A stretch of 64,000 nucleotides of DNA from Gammaproteobacteria bacterium (GTDB lineage: Bacteria > Pseudomonadota > Gammaproteobacteria > Pseudomonadales > Pseudohongiellaceae), in the NCBI GenBank assembly GCA_009844085.1, contig VYCF01000017.1, positions 1 through 64,000 on the forward strand, written 5' to 3'. How positions within the stretch are numbered: position 1 is the first letter of the stretch; every line of letters starts with the position of its first letter. Both the position numbers and the translations under genes were made by a program. This document shows positions 45,497-55,368 of the stretch, in pieces. The notes under the pieces were generated by a model. The model made no database searches, was not told the DNA's origin, and saw nothing but the letters and a program-made list of their open reading frames with translations.

Positions 45497-46897
45497 GTGG
45501 CCAAAGCGAAAACCGCCTTCGTATGCAGTGACTGCGGCGCAGACTACGCCAAATGGCAGGGACAATGCGGCGCCTGCAACGCCTGGAATACCCTGGTGCA
45601 GTTCAATCCCGGCCCGGCCGAGAGCGGCCGCGGAGCGCGCAGGCAGGGCTATGCCGGCGCGCAAAGCGAAGTAACGCAACTCGCCGATATCGATCTCGCC
45701 GAATTGCCCAGATTTTCCAGCGGGCTGGCTGAACTCGACCGGGTGCTCGGCGGCGGCCTCGTCTCAGGTTCGGTCGTGTTGGTCGGCGGCAATCCGGGCG
45801 CCGGCAAGAGCACCTTGCTGTTGCAGGTCATGTGCGTACTGGCCGGGCAGGACAGGCAGGCGCTCTATGTCACCGGCGAGGAGTCCCCGCAACAGGTGGG
45901 CATGCGCGCGCGCCGGCTGCAATTGCCGCGGGACAATCTCAAGTTGCTCTCGGAAACCGGCGTCGAAGAGATTCTCAAGGCCGCCGCCCGGCACAAGCCT
46001 GAATTACTGGTGGTGGACTCAATCCAGGTAATGCATAGCGCGGAAATTCCCTCCGCGCCGGGCAGCGTGACCCAGGTGCGCGAATGCGCGGCCCACCTGA
46101 TCCAGTACGCCAAGCAGACCGACACCGTGCTGTTCCTGGTCGGCCATGTGACCAAGGAAGGCAATCTCGCCGGGCCCAAGGTGCTCGAACACATGATCGA
46201 CTGTTTCCTCATGCTCGAAGGAGGCAACGAATCGCGCTATCGAATCTTGCGCGCGCACAAGAATCGCTTCGGCGCGGTCAACGAACTCGGCGTCTTCGCC
46301 ATGACCGAAACCGGCCTGAAGGAAGTGCGCAATCCCTCCGCGATCTTTCTCGCCCGGGCCGAAGAGGAAGCGCCGGGTTCGCTCGTGGTCGCCTTGTGGG
46401 AAGGCACTCGTCCGCTGTTGGTCGAGATCCAGGCCCTGGTCGACGCCAGCGCGCTGGGCAATCCGCGCCGCGTGGCCGTGGGGCTGGAACACAACCGGCT
46501 CGCGATGCTGCTCGCGGTGTTGCATCGCCATGGCGGCCTGTTCATGGCCGACCAGGACGTGTTCGTGAACGTGGTCGGCGGGGTCAAGGTATCCGAGACC
46601 AGCGCCGATCTGGCGCTGTTGCTGGCCGTCGTTTCCAGCTTTCGCGACCGGCCCCTGCCGCGGGACCTGGTCGTATTCGGCGAAGTGGGCCTGGCCGGCG
46701 AAATCCGCCCGGTTCCCGGCGGCCAGGAACGCCTGCGCGAAGCGGCCAAACACGGCTTTCGCCACGCCATCGCACCAGGCGCCAACGCGCCACGCAAGCC
46801 GCTTGCCGGCCTGGAAGTGCATGGAGTGACGAGTGTTTCCCAAGCTCTCGAAGCCGCGGAAAATCTCACGCAGGAGCGTTCTCGAAGTCCTGCCTGA
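45497..46897 (+). CDS. radA: DNA repair protein RadA
   Basis: 466 residues with a GTG start. A four-Cys zinc finger (Cys10, 13, 24, 27), a RecA-like core with Walker A GGNPGAGKST, the RadA-specific KNRFGAVNELG and a C-terminal Lon-like domain (DLVVFGEVGLAGEIRPVPGG) are intact. It promotes branch migration of recombination intermediates. Its 3' end overlaps the convergent MFS gene by 32 nt. Confidence 0.95.
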   Translation: MAKAKTAFVCSDCGADYAKWQGQCGACNAWNTLVQFNPGPAESGRGARRQGYAGAQSEVTQLADIDLAELPRFSSGLAELDRVLGGGLVSGSVVLVGGNPGAGKSTLLLQVMCVLAGQDRQALYVTGEESPQQVGMRARRLQLPRDNLKLLSETGVEEILKAAARHKPELLVVDSIQVMHSAEIPSAPGSVTQVRECAAHLIQYAKQTDTVLFLVGHVTKEGNLAGPKVLEHMIDCFLMLEGGNESRYRILRAHKNRFGAVNELGVFAMTETGLKEVRNPSAIFLARAEEEAPGSLVVALWEGTRPLLVEIQALVDASALGNPRRVAVGLEHNRLAMLLAVLHRHGGLFMADQDVFVNVVGGVKVSETSADLALLLAVVSSFRDRPLPRDLVVFGEVGLAGEIRPVPGGQERLREAAKHGFRHAIAPGANAPRKPLAGLEVHGVTSVSQALEAAENLTQERSRSPA

Positions 46898-48206
46898 TGG
46901 TGCGGGCGCTCCAGTAGTAGTGGGCGGCGCACCAGACATTGACCATCACCGTGATCGCCATGGCGTAGCGCAGGGCGTCGTTGCCGAACGAAGGCTCAAG
47001 AGCGTCGCTGACGAATCCCGTGATCATCGGGCCGAGACCGAGGCCGATCAGGTTGAGTACGAACAGCAGCACCGCCGTACCCATGGCGCGCATGCGCAAG
47101 CCCACCAGGAACTGCGTCGAGGCGAGGCAGGGCGCCAGGTACCAGCCGCCGCAGAACACCGGCAGCAGGTAGGAATAGGCGGCGATGTAGCCGTTCGGCA
47201 TGAGCAGCAACGTGTTCAGCGCGAAGGGAATCGCGATCACGGTGGAGATGAAGGGAATCCAGACGTACCAGGTCTTGTCTCCGGTCCGCTTCGCCGTGCG
47301 GTCTGAAATCCAGCCGCCGAAATACGTGCCCGCGAGGCCGCCGATGCCTGCGACCAGGCCGTAATACCAGCCGATGTCGATGATGGGCATGCCATGCACG
47401 CGGCCGAGAAACAGCGGCATGAAATTGCCCATGCCGTAGGTTACGAATGCGTGCAGGGCGCAGGCAAACGAAAGGTGGCGAAAGGACTTGCGCTGCCAGA
47501 GAAAGCCCAGCACCTGCAAAAATCCCGGCGGCGCCGCGTCGCGTCGCGCCTCTGCCATGCCCCGCGGCGGCTCCTTGATGAACAGGCGCACGAGCACGGC
47601 CAGCAGCAGGCCGGGGAGGCCCACGACCACGAAGGCCGTGCGCCAGTCGAACATTTGCACGAGATAGGCGCCGCCGATGGTGCTGACGAGAATGCCGCCA
47701 TATACGCCGAGCGAATAGATCGAAAGGGCGGTGGCGCGCTGCTCCACGGGGAAGATGTCGGAAACGATCGAGTGGGCCGGCGGAGAGCCGCCGGCTTCGC
47801 CGACCCCGACGCCGAATCGCGCCATGAACAACTGGACGAAGTTCTGCGCCGTCCCGCATAGCACCGTCATCGTGCTCCAGACGGTGACCGCGAGGGCGAT
47901 GATGTTGCGCCGGTTGCCCAGGTCGGCCCAGCGCGCGATGGGAATGCCGAGTGTAGTGTAAATGGCGGCGAAGGCGAGACCCGAGAGCATGCCGAACTGG
48001 CCGTCGCTGAGTTGCAGGTCTTCGATGATGTATGCCGCCAGGACGTTGATTACCTGGCGGTCGATGAAGTTGAAAACGTAAACGACCGTGAGCAGCCCCA
48101 ATACGAAATAACGGTATGCGGGCTTGCGGTAGGCCTCGGCAATTGCCTGTTGCGTGTCGGTCAATGTTGACCCGACATCGGTCCTGTCGGCGATTCCGTT
48201 ACTCAT
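46866..48206 (-). CDS. MFS transporter, spinster-like
   Basis: 446 residues with 12 predicted membrane helices. VYVFNFIDRQVINVLAAYI in helix 1, GIPIARWADLGNRRNIIALA in the loop 2-3 signature and RFGVGVGEAGGSPPAHSIVS in helix 4 are the pattern of spinster-type MFS carriers. Substrates in bacteria are unclear (lipid-like or organic acids). It converges with radA and is divergent from the Fur-regulated operon, so the intergenic Fur site could influence it too. Confidence 0.9.
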   Translation of the reverse strand: MSNGIADRTDVGSTLTDTQQAIAEAYRKPAYRYFVLGLLTVVYVFNFIDRQVINVLAAYIIEDLQLSDGQFGMLSGLAFAAIYTTLGIPIARWADLGNRRNIIALAVTVWSTMTVLCGTAQNFVQLFMARFGVGVGEAGGSPPAHSIVSDIFPVEQRATALSIYSLGVYGGILVSTIGGAYLVQMFDWRTAFVVVGLPGLLLAVLVRLFIKEPPRGMAEARRDAAPPGFLQVLGFLWQRKSFRHLSFACALHAFVTYGMGNFMPLFLGRVHGMPIIDIGWYYGLVAGIGGLAGTYFGGWISDRTAKRTGDKTWYVWIPFISTVIAIPFALNTLLLMPNGYIAAYSYLLPVFCGGWYLAPCLASTQFLVGLRMRAMGTAVLLFVLNLIGLGLGPMITGFVSDALEPSFGNDALRYAMAITVMVNVWCAAHYYWSARTIRQDFENAPA

Positions 48207-48354
48207 TTTGCCGGGCCTCGATGTTTTTGTCCGCGGGACGCGGGCACGGCGGATGAAAGCATTTATTCCCGGGCAAGTCTACGAACCGATTTCGAGCTTG
48301 ACAGGATTTCCGGGAAGCCAGGACAAAGTGTGCGAAGGCGGTTTACGCAGTTAT

Positions 48355-48369
48355 TGATAATCGTTATCA
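48355..48369 (+). promoter_or_regulatory. Fur box
   Basis: TGATAA-TCG-TTATCA is a perfect 6-3-6 palindrome inside ATTGATAATCGTTATCAT, close to the Fur consensus, 37 nt before the first gene of the iron operon and next to a TTATACAT -10 candidate. Fe2+-Fur would repress transcription here. The remainder of 48207-48405 holds no gene. Confidence 0.85.
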
Positions 48370-48405
48370 TTTGCGATTCGTTATACATACGCACAGGAAA
48401 TTTCA

Positions 48406-49212
48406 ATGAATCTCCAGAAGCTGAAATTCGACTGCCTGATCCCGGCGCTGGGGCTGGCAGCCATGCTGGCGGTCGGCAATGCCGCCGCAGACGGTCCCAT
48501 CGGCGATCATGTCAATGACCTGCAGGCGCATCTGCTGGAATACGGCGATGAGGTGGTCTGGCTGATCGAACAGTTCGACGGCATCGTCGATAGCTACGAA
48601 AGCGGCGGTCTGGCGGCGTCGAATCCGGAAGCCGTGATGGAGCATTGGGAAGCGGTCATCTTTCACGATGCGATCGAAACCAACTACATCCCGATTTACG
48701 CATCCATCTGGCAGGGTCTATTCGGCGTGCGACAGGCGATCGAGGCGGAAGCGCCGGTCGCCGACGTGCGCGTCCAGCAGGCAATGCTGGAACAGTCGCT
48801 GTGGCAGGCCCTGGGTGCGGTCAAGATGGCCGCCCAGTTCCAGCAGCGGGGACTTACCGCGGTAATCGAGGTCACCGAGGCGACCACACCGACTGAAACG
48901 CTGGACGAAATCAAGCAGCGTCTCGACCGGGTCGTGGCCAAATACGCCGAGCAGTTGCCGGAAGAGGCGACCAGCATCGTATTCGACACATACCTGACTC
49001 GTTTCGAAGGCGTGGAAGGCATGCTGATCGAACAGGACGCGGACCTGGTGGTAGACCTTGAGGTGGACTTCAATGTGACCTTGCCGCAGGCCATGGAAAG
49101 CGGCGCCAGCCTCGACAATGTGCGCGGCGTGGTGCAGGCGATGCAAAGCAAGCTGGACCGGGCCAAGTCGCTGCTGGAAGAAGCCGAACAGGATCGGGCC
49201 AGCGTCTTCTGA
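48406..49212 (+). CDS. Periplasmic protein of the iron operon, family unknown
   Basis: 268 residues with a signal peptide (cleavage near GNAAADG). The mature protein is acidic and mainly helical: DHVNDLQAHLLEYGDEVVWL, VMEHWEAVIFHDAIETNYIP and a C-terminal Glu-rich helix. There is no Cys and no lipobox. Scattered His/Glu/Asp pairs (MEHWE, FHDAIE) could bind iron, loosely recalling EfeO/imelysin-type helical proteins, but I cannot assign it. It is first in the Fur-box operon and abuts the binding-protein gene with no gap, so a role in iron capture is inferred. Confidence 0.75.
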   Translation: MNLQKLKFDCLIPALGLAAMLAVGNAAADGPIGDHVNDLQAHLLEYGDEVVWLIEQFDGIVDSYESGGLAASNPEAVMEHWEAVIFHDAIETNYIPIYASIWQGLFGVRQAIEAEAPVADVRVQQAMLEQSLWQALGAVKMAAQFQQRGLTAVIEVTEATTPTETLDEIKQRLDRVVAKYAEQLPEEATSIVFDTYLTRFEGVEGMLIEQDADLVVDLEVDFNVTLPQAMESGASLDNVRGVVQAMQSKLDRAKSLLEEAEQDRASVF

Positions 49213-50250
49213 ATGAGGCGTCGATCTTTTCTGCAATGCCTGGCCATGTCGGGCGCCATGGGCTCTCTGCCGCTGGCGCCCGCCAGCGGTTTCGCCCAGC
49301 CTTCCGAAGCGGTTCCGGTTGACGAACTGCCCGCGCTGGAAGGCGAACTCACGCTTTATCTCGGCCGAGGCGAAGGCGGCTTGTACGAAAACGTGCTGGC
49401 GGCGGTCGAAGAGCGCAATCCCGATTTCACGTTGAATATTCGCCGGGGTCCGACCGCGGCCCTGGCAAACGCGATCGTCGCGGAGGCGGAAGCGGGCGTG
49501 CGACGCGCCGATCTGTTCTGGGCCGTCGACTCGGGCGCCATCGGCATGATCAACGAAGCCGGCCTGGCGCGCGAATTGCCCGACGATCTGACGAGCCAAC
49601 TCCAGCCGGGTTTCCGCTACCCCCAATGGGCGCCCGTCACGGGACGAATTCGAACGCTGCCATTCAATACGGAACAACTTTCGGTCGAGCGCATTCCTGC
49701 CGACGTCATGTCGCTGCCCGACAGCGGGCTCGGCATCGGCTGGGCGCCTGCCTATGCATCGTTTCAGTCGTTTGTCACCGCCATGCGCCTGCTCGAAGGC
49801 GACCGGGCCACGGCCGATTGGCTGCGCGGCATCAACGAGACCGCGACGTCCTATGCGGGAGAACTCGGCGTCGTCATGGGCGTGGAGCGCGGCGAGGTAC
49901 AGCTCGGCTTCGCCAATCACTATTACACCTTGCGTCTGAAATCGGGTATGCCCGACGCCCGCGTGGCGATGGCCTTCACCAATAATGACGCAGGCTGCCT
50001 GGTCAACGCTTCCGGCATTCTCTCCCTCGCCGGGGGCGACCTGCCAATCGACTTCATTCGCTACCTGCTTACCAGGGAAGTACAGACATACCTGGCAAAC
50101 GAAGCTTTCGAGATTCCGCTGGTGGGCGGCGTCGCAACGCCGCAAGGGCTGCCGGACCTGGCCAGCATCGCTCCTCCCGAGATTGACCTGACCCTGCTTG
50201 CCGACTTGCGCCCGACGCTGGATCTGATGCGCGAAGTCGGCGTCCTATGA
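49213..50250 (+). CDS. Ferric-iron ABC transporter substrate-binding protein
   Basis: 345 residues. An RRRSF twin-arginine-like signal is followed by the FbpA/AfuA fold: GELTLYLGRGEGGLYENVLA, RRADLFWAVDSGAIG and NHYYTLRL, whose Tyr pair supplies Fe3+ ligands in FbpA. It delivers iron from periplasm to the permease. It starts immediately after the preceding stop and overlaps the permease gene by ATGA. The iron substrate is supported by the Fur box. Confidence 0.88.
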   Translation: MRRRSFLQCLAMSGAMGSLPLAPASGFAQPSEAVPVDELPALEGELTLYLGRGEGGLYENVLAAVEERNPDFTLNIRRGPTAALANAIVAEAEAGVRRADLFWAVDSGAIGMINEAGLARELPDDLTSQLQPGFRYPQWAPVTGRIRTLPFNTEQLSVERIPADVMSLPDSGLGIGWAPAYASFQSFVTAMRLLEGDRATADWLRGINETATSYAGELGVVMGVERGEVQLGFANHYYTLRLKSGMPDARVAMAFTNNDAGCLVNASGILSLAGGDLPIDFIRYLLTREVQTYLANEAFEIPLVGGVATPQGLPDLASIAPPEIDLTLLADLRPTLDLMREVGVL

Positions 50251-51767
50251 CACGCTGGCCGAAGTCCTATCCGTTTGCCTTGGTAATATCGCTGCTGGCT
50301 GTATTGCCGGTGCTGGTGCTGTTCGGTCTGCTCGGCGACGATCCGGAATTCTTCGCGGCTCGAAATCTGGATCTGCTGGCGAACACGTTGTTGCTGGTGT
50401 TCCTGACCGTTGCCGGCGCATTGCTGCTAGGTGTCCCTCTGGCTTTGTTAACGGCTTACGTGCGCCTGCCCTGGTCACGGCTGTGGCTTGTTCTGCTGGC
50501 GGCCCCGCTCGCCATGCCGAGCTATATCGGCGCGTTCACGTTTTACGCCGCCTTTGGCCCCGGCGGCGAACTCGATAACCTGTTCGGTCTGACGACGCCC
50601 TCGGCGCGCGGACTTTCCGGGGCAGCGCTGGTCATGACGTTGTATACCTACCCTTTCGTCCTGCTGACTACGCGGGCTGCGTTATTGAGCCAGGACGCCA
50701 GCCTGATCAATGCCGCGCGCACGCTCGGCTTGAGTCTGCCGCGCAGTCTGTGGCGCGTGGCGCTGCCGCGGGCGGCGACCGGGATGGCCGCCGGCAGCCT
50801 GCTAGCGGCGCTGTATGCCTTTTCGGATTTCGGCACGCCGGCGATCATGGGGCTCGACACCTTCACTCGGGCAATTTATGTGGAATACAACGCCTTCGGA
50901 CTCGAACAGGCAGCCATGCTGTCGCTGCAGTTGCTAGTCATCGTCGGTCTCGTGCTGTTCCTGGAATCGAGAATTTCCGCGACGCCGGAACGTCCGGGCC
51001 GCGCTCTGGCGATATGGCCGCGGACGTGGCAGACAGCCCTGTACCTGACAGCCATGGCGCCGGCCATTCTGCTTGCCATCGTGCTGCCGCTGGCGATTTT
51101 CAGCGTCTGGCTGCTGCGCGACGGAAGCGGTGGCTTCGAATTCAGTCTTGCCTGGAATTCCACCCTGGCCTCCTTGCTCGCCGCGTGCGTAGCCGTGGCG
51201 CTGGCCTTGCCGGTCGCCTTCGCGGCGGTCAGCGGCAGGCTGGGCCGGCTGCTGGAACGGGTGACGTATCTGGGATTCGGCGTGCCCGGCATCGTCATGG
51301 GCACGGCGCTGGTCTATATCGGTTTGCAGGCGCCTTTCCTGTATCAGACTCTTGGTCTGCTGGTATTTGCCTACGTGCTGCGATTCCTGCCTTTGGCCGT
51401 GGGTTCGATCCGATCCGCGGCGGAACAGCTCGACACCAGCCTGATCAATGCCGCCAGGGTGTTGGGCGCCGGGCCGCGGGAAGTGTTGCGGCGAGTGTCC
51501 CTGCCCTTGACGCTCCGCGGCATGGTGGCGGGCGGCGCCCTGGTCTTTCTCGAAGCGATGCGCGAATTGCCGGCTACCTTGCTGCTGGCCCCGACCGGAT
51601 TCGAGACGCTTGCCACCTATTTGTGGCGGGTATATGAAGCGGGTTATTTTGGCCGCGCGGCCGTTCCCGGCCTGATGCTGGTATTGATGTCCGGGCTGGG
51701 TCTCGCCCTGATGCTGTCGGGGGAGCGGCGGTCCGCTTTTCCGCTGATTGAGGAAAGGCAAGGATAA
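50247..51767 (+). CDS. Ferric-iron ABC transporter permease
   Basis: 506 residues with about 12 membrane helices in two homologous halves, each with an EAA-type loop (INAARTLGLSLPRSLWRVAL and INAARVLGAGPREVLRRVSL). This fused double permease is the FbpB arrangement. Its stop and the next start overlap as TAATG. Confidence 0.92.
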   Translation: MTRWPKSYPFALVISLLAVLPVLVLFGLLGDDPEFFAARNLDLLANTLLLVFLTVAGALLLGVPLALLTAYVRLPWSRLWLVLLAAPLAMPSYIGAFTFYAAFGPGGELDNLFGLTTPSARGLSGAALVMTLYTYPFVLLTTRAALLSQDASLINAARTLGLSLPRSLWRVALPRAATGMAAGSLLAALYAFSDFGTPAIMGLDTFTRAIYVEYNAFGLEQAAMLSLQLLVIVGLVLFLESRISATPERPGRALAIWPRTWQTALYLTAMAPAILLAIVLPLAIFSVWLLRDGSGGFEFSLAWNSTLASLLAACVAVALALPVAFAAVSGRLGRLLERVTYLGFGVPGIVMGTALVYIGLQAPFLYQTLGLLVFAYVLRFLPLAVGSIRSAAEQLDTSLINAARVLGAGPREVLRRVSLPLTLRGMVAGGALVFLEAMRELPATLLLAPTGFETLATYLWRVYEAGYFGRAAVPGLMLVLMSGLGLALMLSGERRSAFPLIEERQG

Positions 51768-52777
51768 TGCTCGAAGTCAGCAAGCTGTGTGTGGATTACG
51801 GAACCACGAGGGTGATCGACGAGGTGAGTTTCGTGCTGGCCCGGGACGAGATTCTTACCCTGGTCGGCCCTACCGCGTGCGGCAAGACCACTATTTTACA
51901 CGCCATCGCCGGCCTCGTTCCCATTGCCGCCGGAGAAATTCGGATGGACCGATGGCGGGCATCTGCAAGCGCCGCCATTCCTCCCGAACGGCGCAATGTG
52001 GGCATGGTTTTCCAGGACTTCGCCCTGTTTCCGCATCTGACCGTGCTGGAAAACGCCGGCTTCCGACTGAAGGACAGCGCGCGGGCGGACCATTGGCTGC
52101 GACTACTGGGACTTCACGATTTTCGTCATGCAATGCCTGCCACGCTTTCCGGCGGTCAAAAACAGCGGGTTGCGCTGGCGCGGACGCTGGCGCACGAACC
52201 CGCGCTGGTACTGCTCGACGAACCGCTTTCCAATCTCGACGCAGCGCTCAAGGACAGCCTGCGCCGGGAGATTCGCGAGGCGCTCAAGGCGGCGGGCATT
52301 CCAGCGGTCTGGGTGACCCACGATCAGGAAGAGGCCCTGTCGGTCGGAGATCGCCTCGGCGTTCTGCACCAGGGCCGGCTGGAACAATTGGCCGACCCCG
52401 AATGCTGCTTTTCACGACCCGCCAGTCGATTTGTCGCTTCCTTTCTCGGCGAGGCCAGCTTTCTTCCCGGCCGGGCGGACGGCGCGACCGTGGCGACCGG
52501 CCTTGGAACGGTCACGGCGACAGCCGCCGCAAACGGCGAAGTCGACGTCCTGTTGCGGCCAGACGATCTGTCGCTGGCGCGAACCGCCGGCGACAGCAAT
52601 GGCGTAATCGTGTCAGCGCAATACGAAGGCGAAACCTGGCTATATCGCGTTGGACTCGACGCGGGTATCGCCGTACAGGTGCGCACCAATCACGAGAACC
52701 GGCTCTATCCCGGTTCCCGCGTAGTCGTAAAGATAAATTCCGGACAGCCGCTCGCGACGTTTGAACGCGGCGACTAG
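51767..52777 (+). CDS. Ferric-iron ABC transporter ATP-binding protein
   Basis: 336 residues. Walker A GPTACGKTT, the signature LSGGQKQRVALART, Walker B ALVLLDEPLSNLD and the switch His in VTHDQEEAL are intact. The C-terminal TOBE-like region (DVLLRPDDLSLART) agrees with FbpC. It powers iron uptake by the preceding permease. The operon ends here, with no clear terminator before the convergent cupin gene. Confidence 0.92.
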   Translation: MLEVSKLCVDYGTTRVIDEVSFVLARDEILTLVGPTACGKTTILHAIAGLVPIAAGEIRMDRWRASASAAIPPERRNVGMVFQDFALFPHLTVLENAGFRLKDSARADHWLRLLGLHDFRHAMPATLSGGQKQRVALARTLAHEPALVLLDEPLSNLDAALKDSLRREIREALKAAGIPAVWVTHDQEEALSVGDRLGVLHQGRLEQLADPECCFSRPASRFVASFLGEASFLPGRADGATVATGLGTVTATAAANGEVDVLLRPDDLSLARTAGDSNGVIVSAQYEGETWLYRVGLDAGIAVQVRTNHENRLYPGSRVVVKINSGQPLATFERGD

Positions 52778-52828
52778 ACCCGGCGCTCTGCCTACTCCCT
52801 GGCCAGCCTGCGAATCAATACGACCTCT

Positions 52829-53143
52829 TCAGTTGTGGAACCAGAATTCGACTTCGGTGGTGTCTTCGAGGAATTCCGCCGCGTGTATTGTCCCGGCGGG
52901 CACATGATACCAGTCCCCCGGCCCGAGGCGCTCGGACTTGCCTTCCATGGTGAGCAGGATCGCTCCACGGGTTACTACGCCGACATTATCGGTTTCGTGA
53001 TTATGGGGCTCAAGCACCGTGCCCGCCGTATACGTAGCGAATACGACATCGCAGCCTTCGGCGTCCAGTTTCATCGCGCCCTCGTGCCCCGCAAGCGGCG
53101 GCAGCCGGCGGATCGGCTCCGGGAATTCGGTATTTTTCGGCAT
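52829..53143 (-). CDS. Small cupin-domain protein
   Basis: 104-residue single cupin. Motif 1 is EPHNHETDNVGVVTRGAILL, with metal-type ligands in HNHETD, and motif 2 is PGDWYHVPAGTIHAAEF. AGAGGA precedes the ATG. It may be an enzyme or sensor of small molecules; no specific role is visible. It is divergent from the amine oxidase gene 47 nt away and could be linked to that pathway. Confidence 0.85.
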   Translation of the reverse strand: MPKNTEFPEPIRRLPPLAGHEGAMKLDAEGCDVVFATYTAGTVLEPHNHETDNVGVVTRGAILLTMEGKSERLGPGDWYHVPAGTIHAAEFLEDTTEVEFWFHN

Positions 53144-53190
53144 GGCTGTCCTCTGATAGAATCGTCTGGTCGGGGGGATTCGATTATCAC

Positions 53191-54759
53191 ATGCCTGTAA
53201 GCAGACGTGAATTTCTCAACTTGCTCGCGGCGGCCGGGGGCGCCGGGGCGGTTGTAAAGGCGGGCGCGGCGCTCGGAATCATGCCGGCTGACGCGGCAGC
53301 TTCGACGCTGGATCTCGCCGCCGGCAACGGCCGCAGCGCGGTCATTCTCGGCGGCGGCATTTCGGGACTCGCAACCGCCTACGAACTCGGCAAGGCGGGA
53401 TGGGATTGCACCGTGCTCGAAGCCTCCCATCGCTGCGGCGGCCGCATCTTTACCGTGCGCCATGGCACGCTCATCGACGAACTGGGCAACCGGCAATATT
53501 GCGAGTTCGACGACGAGCCGCATATGTACTTCAACGCCGGGGCAGCGCGCATTCCCAATACCCACCGCACCTTGCTCAGTTATTGCAAGGAACTCGGCGT
53601 CGAACTCGAAATCTTCATCAACGAGAACAAGACCTGCTGGGTGCAGGACGACGCCCTGCTCGGCGGCAAGCCCGTGCGTAACATCGAATACACCACCCAC
53701 ATGCGCGGATTTGTCGCCGAATTGATGGCCAAGGCCATGCACGAATCCGACATGGACGAACCGTTTACCGAGGCAGAAGCCGAAACCCTGCTCGGCATGA
53801 TCCGCAGCTTCGGCGACCTCTCCGAAGACAATGTCTATCGCGGCAGCTTCAATGCAGGCTTCGCTTCCGGCGGCTTTCTCAACGAGGGCGTGCAGAAAGA
53901 CATCATCGCATTCCGCGACTTGCTCAAGACGCCGTTTGCAATGACCCTGTTGCGCACCAACGAAGGCGAAACCGGCCCCATCCTGCTGCAAGCCCGGGGC
54001 GGCATGGACCGGATCACCGAAGGATTCCTGCGCCAGGTCGGCGACCGCGTCAGTTACCGCGCCATGGTCGCATCGATCCAGGTGCGCGACGACGGCGTTG
54101 AAGTCGCCTACGACCAGGACGGCGCGCGCCGGCAGATCCGGGCCGACTATTGCTTCAACTGCATACCGACGCACCTCGTCACGGGTCTCGATCACAATTT
54201 CCCCGCCCACTACGTGCGGGCGCTAAAATTCGTGCTCCGCGGCGAAGCCTACAAGGCCGCCTTCCAGGCGAAGGAGCGCTTCTGGGAAAAGCAGGACATC
54301 TATGGCGGCATTTCCTGGATGAACAACCGCAGCCAGCAGATCTGGTATCCCGTGGCCGGCATTCACCAGCAGAAGGGCGTCATTCTTGCCGCTTACGATT
54401 ACGGCGGCGGCATGTACCACACCCGCATGACGCAACAGGAACGCGTCGAAGCCCATCTCGCCGACGGCGAGAAAGTGCATCGTGACTATCGCAATCTCGT
54501 CGAAAAGCCGGTTACCGTGGGCTGGCATCGCATGAATCACATGCTCGGCTGCTCCGCGCGTTGGAGACGCAGCTTCCGCGAAGGCTGGACCGGCGAGACC
54601 GAAGATCACTACCGCACGCTGCAAGCGCCGGTGAACGGCAGGCATTACTTGATCGGCGACCAGGTCAGCATGCGTTCGGCCTGGATGGAAAGCGCGCTGC
54701 TCTCTGCGCACTGGGCCATGAACGACCTCGACCGCCGCTTGCGGAATGCGCCGGCATGA
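53191..54759 (+). CDS. Tat-exported flavin monoamine/L-amino-acid oxidase
   Basis: 522 residues. SRREFLNLLAAAGGAGAV is a twin-arginine signal. The FAD domain has VILGGGISGLATAYELGKAG and LEASHRCGGRIFT (dinucleotide fold plus GG motif), and the C-terminus has NGRHYLIGDQVSMRSAWMES, the FAD pyrophosphate-contact region. Members oxidise primary amines or L-amino acids to imines. Coupling by ATGA to a dihaem cytochrome suggests electrons go to the respiratory chain instead of O2, an inference. Confidence 0.88.
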   Translation: MPVSRREFLNLLAAAGGAGAVVKAGAALGIMPADAAASTLDLAAGNGRSAVILGGGISGLATAYELGKAGWDCTVLEASHRCGGRIFTVRHGTLIDELGNRQYCEFDDEPHMYFNAGAARIPNTHRTLLSYCKELGVELEIFINENKTCWVQDDALLGGKPVRNIEYTTHMRGFVAELMAKAMHESDMDEPFTEAEAETLLGMIRSFGDLSEDNVYRGSFNAGFASGGFLNEGVQKDIIAFRDLLKTPFAMTLLRTNEGETGPILLQARGGMDRITEGFLRQVGDRVSYRAMVASIQVRDDGVEVAYDQDGARRQIRADYCFNCIPTHLVTGLDHNFPAHYVRALKFVLRGEAYKAAFQAKERFWEKQDIYGGISWMNNRSQQIWYPVAGIHQQKGVILAAYDYGGGMYHTRMTQQERVEAHLADGEKVHRDYRNLVEKPVTVGWHRMNHMLGCSARWRRSFREGWTGETEDHYRTLQAPVNGRHYLIGDQVSMRSAWMESALLSAHWAMNDLDRRLRNAPA

Positions 54760-55361
54760 TTCGTCTCGCGTTCATCTGCCTTCTGTGCGTCGCCTCCCTG
54801 GCTTCGGCGGCGGAACGCGAGCCCTTCGACGACCGCTATTGCACCACCTGTCACGGCGCGGACGGACGCGGCAACGAAGGCGTGCAGGCGCCGCGGCTCG
54901 CGGGCATGGAGCCCTGGTACCTGAAGCGGCAACTCGAGAACTACCGGGACGGCATCCGCGGCACGCATCCCGACGATATCGAAGGCGTCGCCATGCAGCC
55001 CATGGCCGCCATGCTGACGGACGAGTCCATACAGGATATTATCGAGTGGGTAGGCGGCTGGAATTACGTTCCCGCGGAGCATACGATCAGCGGTGACATC
55101 GATGCCGGCAGGACGCTGTACCAGCCCTGCGCCACCTGTCACGGCGCGGACGCCGAAGGCAACGAGGCGCTGGGAGCGCCGGCCCTGGCGGGGCAGAACG
55201 ACTGGTACATGGTTACCCAGATCAGGAATTTCCTGGCCGGATACCGCGGCGTTCACCCGCAGGATGTCTATGGCGCGCAGATGCGCGTGATGACCACGGG
55301 GCTGAACGGCGAGAACGATATCAATAACGTGGTTGCCTACATAAACAGCTTGTCTGACTAG
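54756..55361 (+). CDS. Dihaem cytochrome c (c4-like)
   Basis: 201 residues, signal peptide ending ASAAE. Two similar halves carry the haem motifs CTTCH (Cys29-His33) and CATCH (Cys125-His129), each followed by GADGRGNEG or GADAEGNEA and a later Met (AMQPMAAML, AQMRVMTTG) as axial ligand. It is a periplasmic electron carrier, start overlapping the oxidase stop as ATGA. It is the probable acceptor for that flavoenzyme. Confidence 0.93.
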   Translation: MIRLAFICLLCVASLASAAEREPFDDRYCTTCHGADGRGNEGVQAPRLAGMEPWYLKRQLENYRDGIRGTHPDDIEGVAMQPMAAMLTDESIQDIIEWVGGWNYVPAEHTISGDIDAGRTLYQPCATCHGADAEGNEALGAPALAGQNDWYMVTQIRNFLAGYRGVHPQDVYGAQMRVMTTGLNGENDINNVVAYINSLSD

Positions 55362-55368
55362 AATTGGC

